DNA from: Actinomycetes bacterium
Lineage (GTDB): Bacteria > Actinomycetota > Coriobacteriia > Coriobacteriales > Eggerthellaceae
Direction: 5' to 3'
Length of the DNA: 64,000 nucleotides
Assembly (NCBI GenBank): GCA_023429565.1
Contig: JAEZDJ010000060.1
Location: 51,588-115,587, forward strand
Shown piece by piece: positions 53,288 through 62,196 of the stretch (its first letter is position 1; the number at the start of each line of letters is the position of its first letter). The position numbers and the translations under genes are program-made. Below the pieces are notes generated by a model. It searched no databases and was not told the DNA's origin. It saw only the letters and a program-made list of their open reading frames with translations.

Positions 53288-54529
53288 CTACGCGATGGCA
53301 GGCTCTCCCTCAAGCACGCCGCCCACGACGCCCCGCTTCTCATGGACGATCTCGTACGTGTCACGGGCGATCATGTATTCCTCATTGGTAGGAATGATGA
53401 TTATCTTCACCGAGGAGTCGTCGGCCGATATCTCGCGCTCAAACCCGCGATGCCGATTCTTCTCCTCGTCAAGGACGATGCCCAAGGGCTGCAAGCCGGC
53501 AAAGATCATGCGGCGCATCTTGGTGCAGTTCTCCCCCACCCCCGCCGTGAGGACGATGGCATCCACGCCACCCATGACAGCGATGTATTGGCCGATGTAT
53601 TTCTTCACGGAATTCGAGTACATGTCGTAGGCCAGCATCGCGCGCTCGTTGCCTTCTTCGGATGCCTTCCGAACGCTGCGGAGGTCGTTGCTGACGCCCG
53701 AGATGCCGAGCAGTCCCGACTCTTTGTTCATCAGGTCGTTCACTTCAGACGAAGAAAGCCCCTCATGATCCATCAGGAAGGGGACGATCGCAGGATCGAT
53801 GGCCCCGCAGCGCGTGCCCATCATAAGGCCGTCGAGGGGGGTGAGACCCATTGACGTGTCGACCGCCACGCCGTGATCGATGGCCGAAATCGAACACCCA
53901 TTGCCCAAGTGACAGGTGATGAGCTTGAGGTCGTCAATCGGCTCGTCAAGCACAACGGCGGCACGCTCGGAAATGTAGCGATGGGATGTCCCATGGGCAC
54001 CATATTTCCGAATGGCATACTTTTCATACAGCTCATAAGGCAGGGGATACATGTAAGCCTTGGGCGGGAGCGTTTGAAAGAACGAGGTGTCGAACACAGC
54101 GACCATCGGCACGTCGGGCATGTGGTTCATGCAGGCGCGAATGCCCATGAGGGCGGCCTTGTTGTGCAGAGGCGCGAGTTCAGCCAACTCGTCGATACGC
54201 TCGACGACCTCGTCGTCTATGACGACGGAGTGGGCGAAGTATTTGCCCCCCTGAACGATGCGGTGGCCAACGGCATCGATGCTGTCAAGCGATTCGATAG
54301 CCTTGGTCGGTCCCGTGGTGAGCGATTCGAGAACGAGGGCCATGGCGGCATTGTGGTCTGCCATCTGTGCATCGATGACGACCTCGTTCTCATCGAGCCC
54401 ATGTTTGTGGAATGCCTCAGCCGACCCCACACGCTCGCAGATGCCCTTGGCAAGCAGCTCATGCCGCTCCACATTTACCAGTTGATACTTCAAAGACGAC
54501 GAGCCCGCATTGATGACTAGTACGTTCAA
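53288..54529 (-). CDS. ackA: Acetate kinase
   Basis: 413 aa. The start is a TTG at 54529, because GGAGGAGGCAGG sits just upstream of it; an ATG at 54553 would place that ribosome site inside the gene. N-terminal NVLVINAGSSSLKYQL, then HRIVQGG, GAHGTSHRYIS and HLGNGCSISA are the acetokinase signatures. It turns acetyl phosphate and ADP into acetate and ATP, the main substrate-level ATP step for many anaerobes. An imperfect palindrome (54556-54575, CCTAAA/TTTAGG ends) overlaps a probable -10 (TAAAAT). Confidence 0.94.
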   Translation of the reverse strand: MNVLVINAGSSSLKYQLVNVERHELLAKGICERVGSAEAFHKHGLDENEVVIDAQMADHNAAMALVLESLTTGPTKAIESLDSIDAVGHRIVQGGKYFAHSVVIDDEVVERIDELAELAPLHNKAALMGIRACMNHMPDVPMVAVFDTSFFQTLPPKAYMYPLPYELYEKYAIRKYGAHGTSHRYISERAAVVLDEPIDDLKLITCHLGNGCSISAIDHGVAVDTSMGLTPLDGLMMGTRCGAIDPAIVPFLMDHEGLSSSEVNDLMNKESGLLGISGVSNDLRSVRKASEEGNERAMLAYDMYSNSVKKYIGQYIAVMGGVDAIVLTAGVGENCTKMRRMIFAGLQPLGIVLDEEKNRHRGFEREISADDSSVKIIIIPTNEEYMIARDTYEIVHEKRGVVGGVLEGEPAIA

Positions 54530-54555
54530 TGACCTGCCTCCTCCTTGGATCATTT

Positions 54556-54575
54556 CCTAAATTATCAATTTTAGG
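54556..54575 (-). promoter_or_regulatory. Palindrome overlapping the ackA promoter
   Basis: CCTAAATTATCAATTTTAGG on the plus strand is an imperfect palindrome; on the minus strand it contains TAAAAT, which pairs with TTCAAC 16 bases upstream as a possible promoter. It may be an operator. Confidence 0.4.
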
Positions 54576-54612
54576 CAAGGAGTATGGTCGTTGAATGGTT
54601 GAGGCCCCTTGT

Positions 54613-54642
54613 TTCGGCAAACGGCGTGCCGTTTACCGAAAA
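54613..54642 (-). terminator. Hairpin after the HIT gene
   Basis: TTTCGGcAAACGGC and GCCGTTTaCCGAAA form a 14-base stem with one mismatch and a 2-base loop, 50 bases beyond the HIT stop. No T-run follows on the minus strand. Confidence 0.4.
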
Positions 54643-54692
54643 GGAAAAGTCAGGCCGCCACGAAGGACGCCCTTTGCTCCTCCTTCGCGCCT

Positions 54693-55046
54693 CTAGTGCA
54701 ACGAAGGGTTGCCGATATTCATCCGAGCGCCACCAAGCACATGCACATGCACATGATGGACCGACTGCTGCGCGTCGTCGTTTGTGTTCACAATGACACG
54801 ATAGCCGCTCTCGGCAATACCTTTGATCTGGGCAACCTTCTTCACCGCGTTAAACAGATGGCCCATCTCGTCTTCGGGGATGTCATCCCCGATGTTGTCG
54901 TAATGATTCTTTGGCACGATGAGCGTATGCACCGGCATCTGAGGATTCACGTCCTCGAATGCGAGCACGCACTCGTCTTCATACACCTTCGTCGAGGGGA
55001 TCTCGCCCGCCACGATTTTACAGAAAAGACAGTCTTCCTTGTGCAT
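54693..55046 (-). CDS. HIT-family nucleotide hydrolase (Hint-like)
   Basis: 117 aa. The histidine triad is HHVHVHVLGG near the C-terminus. The N-terminus CLFCKIVAGEIPSTKVYEDE is typical of Hint/HinT purine nucleoside phosphoramidases, and the two Cys may bind zinc. The substrate is inferred from the family. It lies 26 bases after xseB and may be co-transcribed. Confidence 0.9.
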   Translation of the reverse strand: MHKEDCLFCKIVAGEIPSTKVYEDECVLAFEDVNPQMPVHTLIVPKNHYDNIGDDIPEDEMGHLFNAVKKVAQIKGIAESGYRVIVNTNDDAQQSVHHVHVHVLGGARMNIGNPSLH

Positions 55047-55072
55047 CGATATCTCTCCTCAAGCCTTGTAGG

Positions 55073-55324
55073 TTATGACAGCGTGGCGTCGCGGGTCGCG
55101 TCATCGACGTCAGAAGACAACTCGCCCATAAGGACATCGACCTTCTGCTGAGCCTCCGACAGACGCCCCTGGAGCGAGCCAAGCAAGGCGACGCCCCGCT
55201 CGTAGCTCCGAAGGCTCTCCTCAAGTTCGAGAGTGTTGCTTTCCAGTACCCCGACGATGCCATCAAGCTCCGCCATCGCTTCGCGAAACGTCAGCTCGTC
55301 GAGGGGTTTCAGTGATTCGGTCAT
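55073..55324 (-). CDS. xseB: Exodeoxyribonuclease VII small subunit
   Basis: 83 aa. ATG at 55324 overlaps the xseA stop by 4 bases. LTFREAMAELDGIVGVLESNTLELEESLRSYERGV-type helices match the small-subunit family, as a helical pair that binds XseA. Too short and helical for any other reading. Confidence 0.92.
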   Translation of the reverse strand: MTESLKPLDELTFREAMAELDGIVGVLESNTLELEESLRSYERGVALLGSLQGRLSEAQQKVDVLMGELSSDVDDATRDATLS

Positions 55325-56757
55325 GCTTCGTCCTTCCATGGTATCACGGCAGTATCCACCTGTTCGGCTCCCTCGACACGGCAAGAAAGGGAGCCGTCGG
55401 CAACGGAAATCGACAGGGCATCGCCAACGGCCACTTGGGCAACCCGCTTGACGACTGATCCCTGCTCTGTGCGGGCGATGGCATAGCCTCGCCCCAAGAC
55501 GGCAAGCGGCGACAAGTCGTCCAGACGTGCGGCGCGAAGGGCGACCCCCTGTCCAAAGCGCGGCACGAGACCGCCTCCGACGACAAAAAGCCGACCACAT
55601 GAGGCGTCAACGTGGGCAGACAGACGCTCGATCTTCCGGGAGGCTGAGGGAGCAAGCCGATCGGCCAGGGAGGCCACTCGTCCCCGATCACGCTCTATGT
55701 TGAGAGGAATGGCCCGCACGAGCCGATCGGCCGCGAGGTCAAGCATTTGCGACTCGGTTGCGAACAGCACATGGGCATCCCGAAACAAAGGGCGTTCCGC
55801 ATAGCGGTTGAGCGAGGCCGCCTCGCGCTCGACGCGGCGAGACACGGAAGCCGCAAGCGCCCGAGCCCGTGACTCGAACGACCCAGCCAGCCCCTCTCGC
55901 GAGGGGCTGGCCGCCTCGGCGGCGGCTGTGGGGGTGGAGGCCCTCACGTCGGCGACCATGTCGGCGATGGAGGTGTCCGGCTCATGGCCTATGCCGGTCA
56001 CCACGGGCACCGGACAGGCGGCGATGGCGCGCGCCAATCCCTCGTCATTGAAGGGCATCAAGTCCTCGAACGAGCCGCCCCCACGCACGACGAGCACCAG
56101 CTCGGCCCCTCCGCGCACGACGCAACGCATCCCTTCCACGATTCCGGCCGCAGCGTCCCGGCCCTCCACGGCAACACCCGCCACCAGAACGCGCGCGAGA
56201 GGAAACCGCCTGCGCAGGGTGCGCAGCACGTCATGGACGGCCGCTCCGCGAGGAGACGTGACCAAGCCGATGACGTCCGGCAACTCGGGAAGAGGCCGTT
56301 TGCGCGAAGGGCTCATGAGGCCCTCTGCCTCGATTTTCTTGGCAAGGTTCGCAACCTTGAGACGCAGATCCCCCTCACCTGCAAGCGTGAGCGAAAACGC
56401 ATCGAAATTCATGCGGCCTTTCGGTGCATACAGGGTGAACCGCCCCGACAGCTCCACCAGCTGCCCAACGGAGAGCCGCACGCCAGACGCTTGATAGCGG
56501 TTGTTCCACATCATGCAGGGAAGGCTGGCACCCTTGTCCTTCACCGTGAAGTAGGCCGCCTTGTACCCCGGCTTGCACGACACCTCGGACACTTCGCCCA
56601 CCAACCGCACCGTCACGCTCTCGAGCGCGCCCTTGGCCATGGCCATGGCGGCCGACACGGACAATACGTCAGCAGCCGAGCCCGAAGACGTCGCCGCGCG
56701 CGCCCGGCCAAGCGCCGCATTCATATCCGTTTGCTGTTCGTCTCCCTGTCCCGACAC
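55321..56757 (-). CDS. xseA: Exodeoxyribonuclease VII large subunit
   Basis: 478 aa from a GTG at 56757; an ATG at 56724 is the alternative. It carries the OB-fold N-terminus (VRLVGEVSEVSCKPGYKAAYFTVKD), the catalytic core (VIGLVTSPRGAAVHDVLRTLRRRFP, then VRGGGSFEDLMPFNDEGLARAI and PVVTGIGHEPDTSIAD) and a long coiled-coil C-terminal region. It cuts single-stranded DNA from either end. It starts 9 bases after the zinc peptidase stop. Confidence 0.93.
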   Translation of the reverse strand: MSGQGDEQQTDMNAALGRARAATSSGSAADVLSVSAAMAMAKGALESVTVRLVGEVSEVSCKPGYKAAYFTVKDKGASLPCMMWNNRYQASGVRLSVGQLVELSGRFTLYAPKGRMNFDAFSLTLAGEGDLRLKVANLAKKIEAEGLMSPSRKRPLPELPDVIGLVTSPRGAAVHDVLRTLRRRFPLARVLVAGVAVEGRDAAAGIVEGMRCVVRGGAELVLVVRGGGSFEDLMPFNDEGLARAIAACPVPVVTGIGHEPDTSIADMVADVRASTPTAAAEAASPSREGLAGSFESRARALAASVSRRVEREAASLNRYAERPLFRDAHVLFATESQMLDLAADRLVRAIPLNIERDRGRVASLADRLAPSASRKIERLSAHVDASCGRLFVVGGGLVPRFGQGVALRAARLDDLSPLAVLGRGYAIARTEQGSVVKRVAQVAVGDALSISVADGSLSCRVEGAEQVDTAVIPWKDEA

Positions 56758-56766
56758 GGCACGAGC

Positions 56767-57432
56767 CTAATCCCTGTTTTGCCCCAGCAGCCAGAGCAGC
56801 TGGAGGATGGAGGTCAGCGCAGCCGCAACGTAGGTGAGGGCGCACGCACGCAACACGTTGAACGCGCCGGTCTGCTCGGACTGAGGGAGGGCAATGGTGT
56901 CCATGTAGGTCATCGCCCGACGGGAGGCATTGAACTCAACCGGAAGGGTGACCAGCTGGAATATGACCACGGCGGCATACATGATGATGGCGAGCGTGGT
57001 GAGCTGCGCGATATGGAGGAAGATACCCATCATGAGCAGGAATATCCAGGCGTTGGACGCCAAATTCACCGCTGGCACGATAGCTCCCCGTATCTTCATG
57101 GGCACGTAGTTTTCGGCATGCTGGCAGGCATGGCCCACCTCGTGGCAGGCAGTTGCCGTCGCCGTGATAGAACGGCCATCATAGGCATCAGGGGAAAGCG
57201 TCACGGAATTCGTCCGCGGATCAAAGAAGTCCTGCCCGGCGCCTCCCCGACGCACTTCGACGCCCGAAACGCCATAGTAGGAGAGCATGCGCCGTGCCGC
57301 TTCGGCTCCTGTATAGCCGTTCGATATGGGAACATGGGTGTATTTCTTCAGCTGCGAGTTGACGTACCACGTGGCAAATCCGCCAATGATAAGCGTCACG
57401 ACGATGAGCAGCAAGTAGCTGTAATCGAACAT
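56767..57432 (-). CDS. Membrane zinc metallopeptidase (YugP/DUF peptidase family)
   Basis: 221 aa. ATG at 57432 has GAAGGAG 11 bases upstream. One N-terminal membrane segment, the zinc motif ACHEVGHACQHAEN, and three C-terminal membrane segments. This is the neutral zinc metallopeptidase family typified by YugP; its substrate is unknown. A perfect 15-bp hairpin (57453-57496) lies directly upstream of its ribosome site. Confidence 0.9.
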   Translation of the reverse strand: MFDYSYLLLIVVTLIIGGFATWYVNSQLKKYTHVPISNGYTGAEAARRMLSYYGVSGVEVRRGGAGQDFFDPRTNSVTLSPDAYDGRSITATATACHEVGHACQHAENYVPMKIRGAIVPAVNLASNAWIFLLMMGIFLHIAQLTTLAIIMYAAVVIFQLVTLPVEFNASRRAMTYMDTIALPQSEQTGAFNVLRACALTYVAAALTSILQLLWLLGQNRD

Positions 57433-57452
57433 GGTGGACATCACTCCTTCGT

Positions 57453-57496
57453 CCGACGCCACGCCTGCCGCCGGGCGGAGACAGGCGTGGCGTCGG
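57453..57496 (+). terminator. 15-bp perfect hairpin with plus-strand T-run, upstream of the zinc peptidase
   Basis: Arms CCGACGCCACGCCTG and CAGGCGTGGCGTCGG. On the plus strand GCTTTTTCG follows, so it is a good terminator for plus-strand transcripts. The genes here are on the minus strand, where it lies between the rnd stop (57581) and the peptidase and may still separate the two transcripts. Confidence 0.6.
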
Positions 57497-57580
57497 GCTT
57501 TTTCGTTTTCAAACAGTATACTAGGACAGGGAAAATTCGCTAAAAACTACCAGCAAACACTGCGAAATCACCAAACGGCG

Positions 57581-58768
57581 TTACCGATCCGTGCAAACGC
57601 CGTCACCATCATGACATAACTCCTCCGCACGTCTCCGGACCGTCAGATCCGAGCCGTCAAGGGAGAGCAAGATTTTGCCGTCGAGAAGATCCACCAGCTC
57701 ATCCCCCACTATCGAACGCCGCCATCCGCGCATCAGATCGACATCCTCCCGATACCCGCGGGCGACGCGGGCAAGGTCGTCGTGACTCGCCAGCGTGGGC
57801 AAGGCAACGTCGTTCTCCTTGGCGCGTAAGCGCACGAGCGCGGTCATGAGATCGATCTGCGCGTCGACGTTCGGCTCGGCACGCGTGCATCGGTCAAGCT
57901 CCGGCCACGTGTCGGACGGAGCATCAAGCGCCGAGGCAAGAAGCGACACCACCGCACGCGCGTCCTTGGTTGAGAGGCGGTCCGAAAGGCCGCGCACCAT
58001 GAAGAGATCGTCGATGGTGCGCGCCTCTCGCTTGCACGCCTCGACGATCTGCTCGTCGGTGATAACCCACTTGCGGGGAACATCGCGACGCTGCGCCTCG
58101 ATTTCTCGCCAAGCGGCCACCTCCCGTGCGGCCGAGAGCTGTCGGCGAGAAAGCTGGGAGACGCGTTTGAGCCGCCGATAGCGCTCCCGCGCGTTCACGA
58201 CATAACGCGAGGGATCGGCCAGTTCCTCAAAATCGTGCTGAAGCCACACCAGCCGGCCCTTGGACTCCAGAGAAGTGCGCATGCGCTGATACAGCTGCGG
58301 GAGATAGATGACATCCTCCGCAGCATAGCGAAGCTGAGATCCCGAAAGGGGACGCCGGGACCAGTCCGTGAACGAATCGACCTTTTTCAGTGACACGCCG
58401 CACTCGGCATGCACGAGCGCCGCATACCCGATTTGCTGCGTATGGCCCAAAAGCGCTGCTGCCACCTGCGTGTCGAAGATCGACACCGGCAACACCCCCA
58501 CCTCGCGGTAGAGTATCTCCAAATCCTGCCTGCCGGCATGAAACAGCTTGACGATTCGCCCATCGGTCAGAAGGGGGGCGAGGACGCTCAGGTCGTCAAC
58601 TGCAAACGGGTCGACGATGGCCGTCTCCTCATCGGTGGCAAGCTGGATGAGGCAGAGCCTGGCATAGTAGGTCTTCTCTCGCAGAAACTCAGTATCGATG
58701 GCCAGCACGCTCGAAGTGGCGGAACGCTCGACGAACGCCACGAGATTTTCTTGATCTGCAATGTACAC
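57581..58768 (-). CDS. rnd: Ribonuclease D
   Basis: 395 aa. The best start is a GTG at 58768 (AAGGAAC just upstream), giving VYIADQENLVAF, the usual RNase D beginning; upstream ATG codons lack a ribosome site. The DEDD exonuclease residues are in LAIDTEFLREKTYYARLCL, GRQDLEILY and YAAEDVIYL. Two HRDC-type helical regions follow. It trims the 3' ends of tRNA precursors. It is divergent from the lipid-kinase gene across 70 bases. Confidence 0.92.
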   Translation of the reverse strand: MYIADQENLVAFVERSATSSVLAIDTEFLREKTYYARLCLIQLATDEETAIVDPFAVDDLSVLAPLLTDGRIVKLFHAGRQDLEILYREVGVLPVSIFDTQVAAALLGHTQQIGYAALVHAECGVSLKKVDSFTDWSRRPLSGSQLRYAAEDVIYLPQLYQRMRTSLESKGRLVWLQHDFEELADPSRYVVNARERYRRLKRVSQLSRRQLSAAREVAAWREIEAQRRDVPRKWVITDEQIVEACKREARTIDDLFMVRGLSDRLSTKDARAVVSLLASALDAPSDTWPELDRCTRAEPNVDAQIDLMTALVRLRAKENDVALPTLASHDDLARVARGYREDVDLMRGWRRSIVGDELVDLLDGKILLSLDGSDLTVRRRAEELCHDGDGVCTDR

Positions 58769-58838
58769 TGAATGTTCCTTATCTTGTGTTTCTCGCTCCA
58801 TGTTGTACCATGCCATCATAGCAACAGAAAGGGATTCT

Positions 58839-59759
58839 GTGAAACTGCTCGTGATCAACAACCTCGCATCAGGTTTTGGCGAAGGCGCCGTGTACGATTT
58901 CATCCGGGCGTTCATCAAGGATGGCGATGAGGTCTGCATACGCTCGACCGACGGCACCACCGATCTTCGCACCTTTCTTGCCGATGCCGACCGCTTCGAT
59001 GCGGTGGCAGCGGCCGGAGGAGACGGCACGGTCGCCACCGTAAGCTACATCCTGCACGATTCGGGCATTCCCATCCTCCCCTTCCCCGCAGGAACAGCGA
59101 ACCTGCTCGCCCTGAACCTCGCTTCCCCGCTCGAACCGCACGCTCTGGCAAAGCTCGTGAGGGACGGCCGCACGCTTGACTTCGATCTTGGAGAGATAGA
59201 GGTCGGAGGTCAGTGGTTCGGGTTCGGGATCATGGCGGGGGCGGGATACGACGCGACCATCATGGCCGGCGCGAAATCCTCCAAGAAGCTGCTCGGTCCC
59301 ATGGCGTACCTTTCTGCCGCCATCGCAAATCCACTTCCGCAAACCTCTCACTTCACACTCACCCTCGACGGCCAGCCCTTTGAAAGCGACGGTTTGGGAA
59401 TCCTCCTCGCGAACTTCTCGAAAATTCAGTTCGACATTTCAGTGACTCACAGCAATGAGCCGCGAGATGGGGCGTTCGACGTCATCGTATTGAAAGCTCA
59501 GAACGCCTTCGAGCTCATTCCCGCCGTCATAGCGGGGTTGCTTGACCGCAGCGGAGACTTCCCCGATCGCACCGACTCTCTTGAGATACATCGCGCCCGT
59601 GAGGTCCATGTCGCCGCCGATCCACCGATGGAGGTGCAGTTCGACGGCGAAATCACGGGCCTCACCACGCCTTTCTCAGCACACATTCTCCGAAAGGCGA
59701 CCCGATTCTATCTTTCCGAAGAAGGGTTTGACCTTTTCGCAGGCACTCACGGAGCGTAA
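58839..59759 (+). CDS. Diacylglycerol/sphingosine-kinase-like lipid kinase
   Basis: 306 aa. GTG start at 58839 with AAAGGGA upstream, giving VKLLVINNLASGFGEG. The ATP-binding motif is AAGGDGTVATVSY, followed by LPFPAGTANLLALNL. The C-terminal YegS-like beta-sandwich is present (PMEVQFDGE, a substrate-side motif). It probably phosphorylates diacylglycerol or a related lipid; the exact substrate is not visible. Confidence 0.9.
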   Translation: MKLLVINNLASGFGEGAVYDFIRAFIKDGDEVCIRSTDGTTDLRTFLADADRFDAVAAAGGDGTVATVSYILHDSGIPILPFPAGTANLLALNLASPLEPHALAKLVRDGRTLDFDLGEIEVGGQWFGFGIMAGAGYDATIMAGAKSSKKLLGPMAYLSAAIANPLPQTSHFTLTLDGQPFESDGLGILLANFSKIQFDISVTHSNEPRDGAFDVIVLKAQNAFELIPAVIAGLLDRSGDFPDRTDSLEIHRAREVHVAADPPMEVQFDGEITGLTTPFSAHILRKATRFYLSEEGFDLFAGTHGA

Positions 59760-59762
59760 GGC

Positions 59763-60878
59763 TTACTCCTTTTCGGGAACCTCGTAAACCGGCTCGTCCC
59801 CCTTGCCGGCATCTTCCACGCTCACATCGTCGGCATCGATCTCAAGGGGCTTGCCAAACGTCTCGTCGGCTTCGACGGACGCTCCCATGAGCTCCTTGAA
59901 CGAAGTGGCATCCTCTCCGGCAACGGGCATCATGACATAGACGTTGTTCCCAATGATGACCGGCGTGATGCGCTCTTGGGCAGCCTGGCGGGCATCGGTC
60001 CCCGCCGTGGCACTTTTGCGCTCGCGGTCAATCTCTTCCATCATCTCAGCACGCACGGTCTCGACCTGCGCCTTGGTATCCTGCTTCCAACGATCCTTGC
60101 GCCAAGCGAGGAAATTCGCATTGTAGCGCATCTGGATAAGCTCAAGCACAAAGGCAAACACCATCGCAAAGTAGACCATCAGCTTTTCGGCATGCATATC
60201 AAGCACCTCGATGCCGGAATTTATGCCCGCAGAGTCAAGCACGAGCAGCACGCCGATGACCGTGATGAAGCACAGGGCGAGTATCTTCATCTCGGGATGG
60301 CTGTTGATGAAGTCGGATATGGGATCGATGAACACCATCATCAGGACAACCGCTATCATGACTGCCAAGATCATGATGATGAGACTGTCGGCCAAGCCGA
60401 CGGCCGTGATGACCGAGTCAATGGAAAACACCAAATCCATGACCATGATGGTGCCCACCGCCTGGGGCAGATTGATCATATGCAGGGCCTTGTGCTCTTC
60501 AGAGCATTCGGCCTTGAGCTCGACAAGTCCCAACACATCCAGCAACTCGGCGATGCCCTTGTAGATGAGGTAGGCTCCACCGGCAAGCATGACGATGTCA
60601 CGCACGGAGAAGCCGTGGGAAAACGCGCCGAGGTCAATCGTGAACAGGGGCGCCGTCAGATGGACGAGAAAGGATGCGAACGACAGGAAGATGATGCGCA
60701 TGACAAGCGCACCGGCCAAACCAAGCTTGCGCCCGATATGCTGCTTCTCTTGCGGAAGGCGGTTCGTCGTGATGGAGATGAACACGAGGTTGTCAACTCC
60801 GAGCACGATCTCAAGAAAGATGAGGGTGACCAAGCTGATCCATGCCTGGGGAGTCGTGAAGATGGAAAGATCAATCAA
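59763..60878 (-). CDS. TerC-family membrane protein (probable Mn2+ exporter)
   Basis: 371 aa. TTG start at 60878 with AAGGAG upstream. About eight membrane segments, with the conserved acidic membrane residues in EIVLGVDNLVFI and MVMDLVFSIDSVITAVGLAD. The C-terminal 120 residues are charged and cytoplasmic; its mainly acidic end could bind metal. TerC/Alx proteins under yybP-ykoY riboswitches export manganese. The leader here carries such an element plus a terminator, so manganese induction is the likely control (inference). Confidence 0.9.
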   Translation of the reverse strand: MIDLSIFTTPQAWISLVTLIFLEIVLGVDNLVFISITTNRLPQEKQHIGRKLGLAGALVMRIIFLSFASFLVHLTAPLFTIDLGAFSHGFSVRDIVMLAGGAYLIYKGIAELLDVLGLVELKAECSEEHKALHMINLPQAVGTIMVMDLVFSIDSVITAVGLADSLIIMILAVMIAVVLMMVFIDPISDFINSHPEMKILALCFITVIGVLLVLDSAGINSGIEVLDMHAEKLMVYFAMVFAFVLELIQMRYNANFLAWRKDRWKQDTKAQVETVRAEMMEEIDRERKSATAGTDARQAAQERITPVIIGNNVYVMMPVAGEDATSFKELMGASVEADETFGKPLEIDADDVSVEDAGKGDEPVYEVPEKE

Positions 60879-60930
60879 GTGGTGCTCCTTTTCCCGATGC
60901 TCTCGTCTGCGCCCGCCAGCGATGCGTCAC

Positions 60931-60983
60931 AAAAAAAGACTCATCGCGCAGCCGCACCTAAATGCAAACCGCGCCATGAGTCT
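60931..60983 (-). terminator. Attenuator hairpin in the terC leader
   Basis: On the minus strand AGACTCATggCGCG and CGCGATGAGTCT form a long stem followed by seven T. It lies about 50 bases before the terC start and after the riboswitch-like element, as expected for the expression platform. Confidence 0.85.
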
Positions 60984-61085
60984 CGTTATTTCAGACACAC
61001 CAGACATTCAGCCGCCGAACGGCCAAACGCCAAGATGTTGACGTGCCGCATAGTCACCTATGCCAACTACTCCCCCACGGGCGGA
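60984..61085 (-). promoter_or_regulatory. Probable yybP-ykoY (manganese) riboswitch ahead of terC
   Basis: The minus-strand leader contains GGGGGAGTAG followed by a stem-loop (GCATAGGTGACTATGC) and CGTCAACATC, the two conserved elements of this aptamer. The next segment (GGCGGCTGAATGTCTGG) fits the distal part. It is followed by an intrinsic terminator and then a TerC gene, the classic target. Boundaries are approximate and no covariance search was run. Confidence 0.75.
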
Positions 61086-61089
61086 AAGA

Positions 61090-61118
61090 ATCCTACCACG
61101 AGCAGCGCCGAGCGGCAA
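61090..61118 (-). promoter_or_regulatory. terC promoter
   Basis: On the minus strand TTGCCG (61113-61118), a 17-base spacer and TAGGAT (61090-61095) lie just upstream of the riboswitch-like leader. Confidence 0.6.
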
Positions 61119-61121
61119 TGC

Positions 61122-61127
61122 TATAAT
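61122..61127 (+). promoter_or_regulatory. Extended -10 promoter for the gene at 61160
   Basis: TATAAT preceded by TGC (TGnTATAAT) on the plus strand, 32 bases before the ATG. It lies back to back with the terC promoter. No -35 is needed for an extended -10. Confidence 0.55.
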
Positions 61128-61159
61128 GCCCGAAGTACACAAATCCCGCAGGAGTGGCC

Positions 61160-61939
61160 ATGATGTTCAACGCACACGCAAAGGAATACGTCGACACGGA
61201 CGGACCGGTCCGCCACCTGGATGGGAGCGGATTGAAACGACCAATCGACATGCCGAAGTCCGCGATGGTCGTCATGGGTGCATTCGTGGTCGTTGCCGCC
61301 ATCATCGGGGGGACGGTTCTGTTCAATGTCCTCGATGACGTTCACAACTCCGCTGCGCGGACACAACTGACCGTGGAGGAGAACCTCTCGCGGCCCGTCA
61401 CGCTCGACCTGCCACAGCTTTCTTCCCTCTTTTTGCTCGACAACGAGTCAATCAAGCAGACGTTTGCGAATGCCGGCTTTACCACCTACGAGCTCACGTC
61501 GACGGAAGACGAGGCAAAGGGAGGGTTCGATCTCTTCAAGCTCCCCTCGGACGTGAGCGTTGCCGATGCCGGCGTCATGTATCTCAGCGGCATCAACAGC
61601 CTTTCGGCCGCAGACGCCTCGCGTTTCCTCAACGGGTCATGGCGCATGACGGTCACCCGCAATGACGGCACCGACATGGGAGTCTGGTATGCGGACTTCG
61701 CGTCGGGCAGCGTCGATGCCGCCATTCAAAGCGCTCTAGCAGCCGAAGCCCTCGATACCTCGACCATGGGGGAATCAGGCACCGACGAGTCGGGAAACAC
61801 GTTCCAGACCGGCACGGTCGACGTTGGCGGCACCATATGCTCGTGGCGCATTTCGGCCATTCTGCTTTCGTCATATTACGACATCGAAGGATTGCCCGAC
61901 ACCGCCGTCTACGTGGGCATACGGATGTCCTCTCTGTAG
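61160..61939 (+). CDS. Membrane-anchored protein of unknown function
   Basis: 259 aa. ATG at 61160 with AGGAG upstream. One membrane segment near residues 34-56, and an outer domain with no recognised motif. It is mainly Ser/Asp/Thr/Leu-rich beta/alpha mixture and has a single Cys near the end. No family is recognised. Its promoter is strong-looking and back-to-back with terC. The C-terminal region ends near the tRNA cluster. Confidence 0.7.
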   Translation: MMFNAHAKEYVDTDGPVRHLDGSGLKRPIDMPKSAMVVMGAFVVVAAIIGGTVLFNVLDDVHNSAARTQLTVEENLSRPVTLDLPQLSSLFLLDNESIKQTFANAGFTTYELTSTEDEAKGGFDLFKLPSDVSVADAGVMYLSGINSLSAADASRFLNGSWRMTVTRNDGTDMGVWYADFASGSVDAAIQSALAAEALDTSTMGESGTDESGNTFQTGTVDVGGTICSWRISAILLSSYYDIEGLPDTAVYVGIRMSSL

Positions 61940-62079
61940 ATTCATGACAAGCTGGGGATGACGCAGGACAGCCTGGACAAGCGTTGGCTTGCACGACACG
62001 CGCTGCACGAAAGAGACTTGGCAAAGAAATACCATGGAAGACGGCCACGGAAAACGAGACTGCATATCGGCCAACGAAA

Positions 62080-62155
<76 letters not shown>

Positions 62156-62196
62156 ATTGCGATATGCTGCATATCATTTCCTTCAAGAAGGAAAGA

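Noticed and set aside
55984..57543. 519-codon open frame opposite xseA and the zinc peptidase.
   Set aside because: Antisense shadow spanning two well-supported genes; composition is unlike a real protein.
59976..61163. 395-codon open frame on the plus strand opposite terC.
   Set aside because: It runs antisense to terC, is His/Asp/Gln-rich without domain signatures, and crosses the riboswitch and promoter region; a shadow of GC-rich coding DNA.
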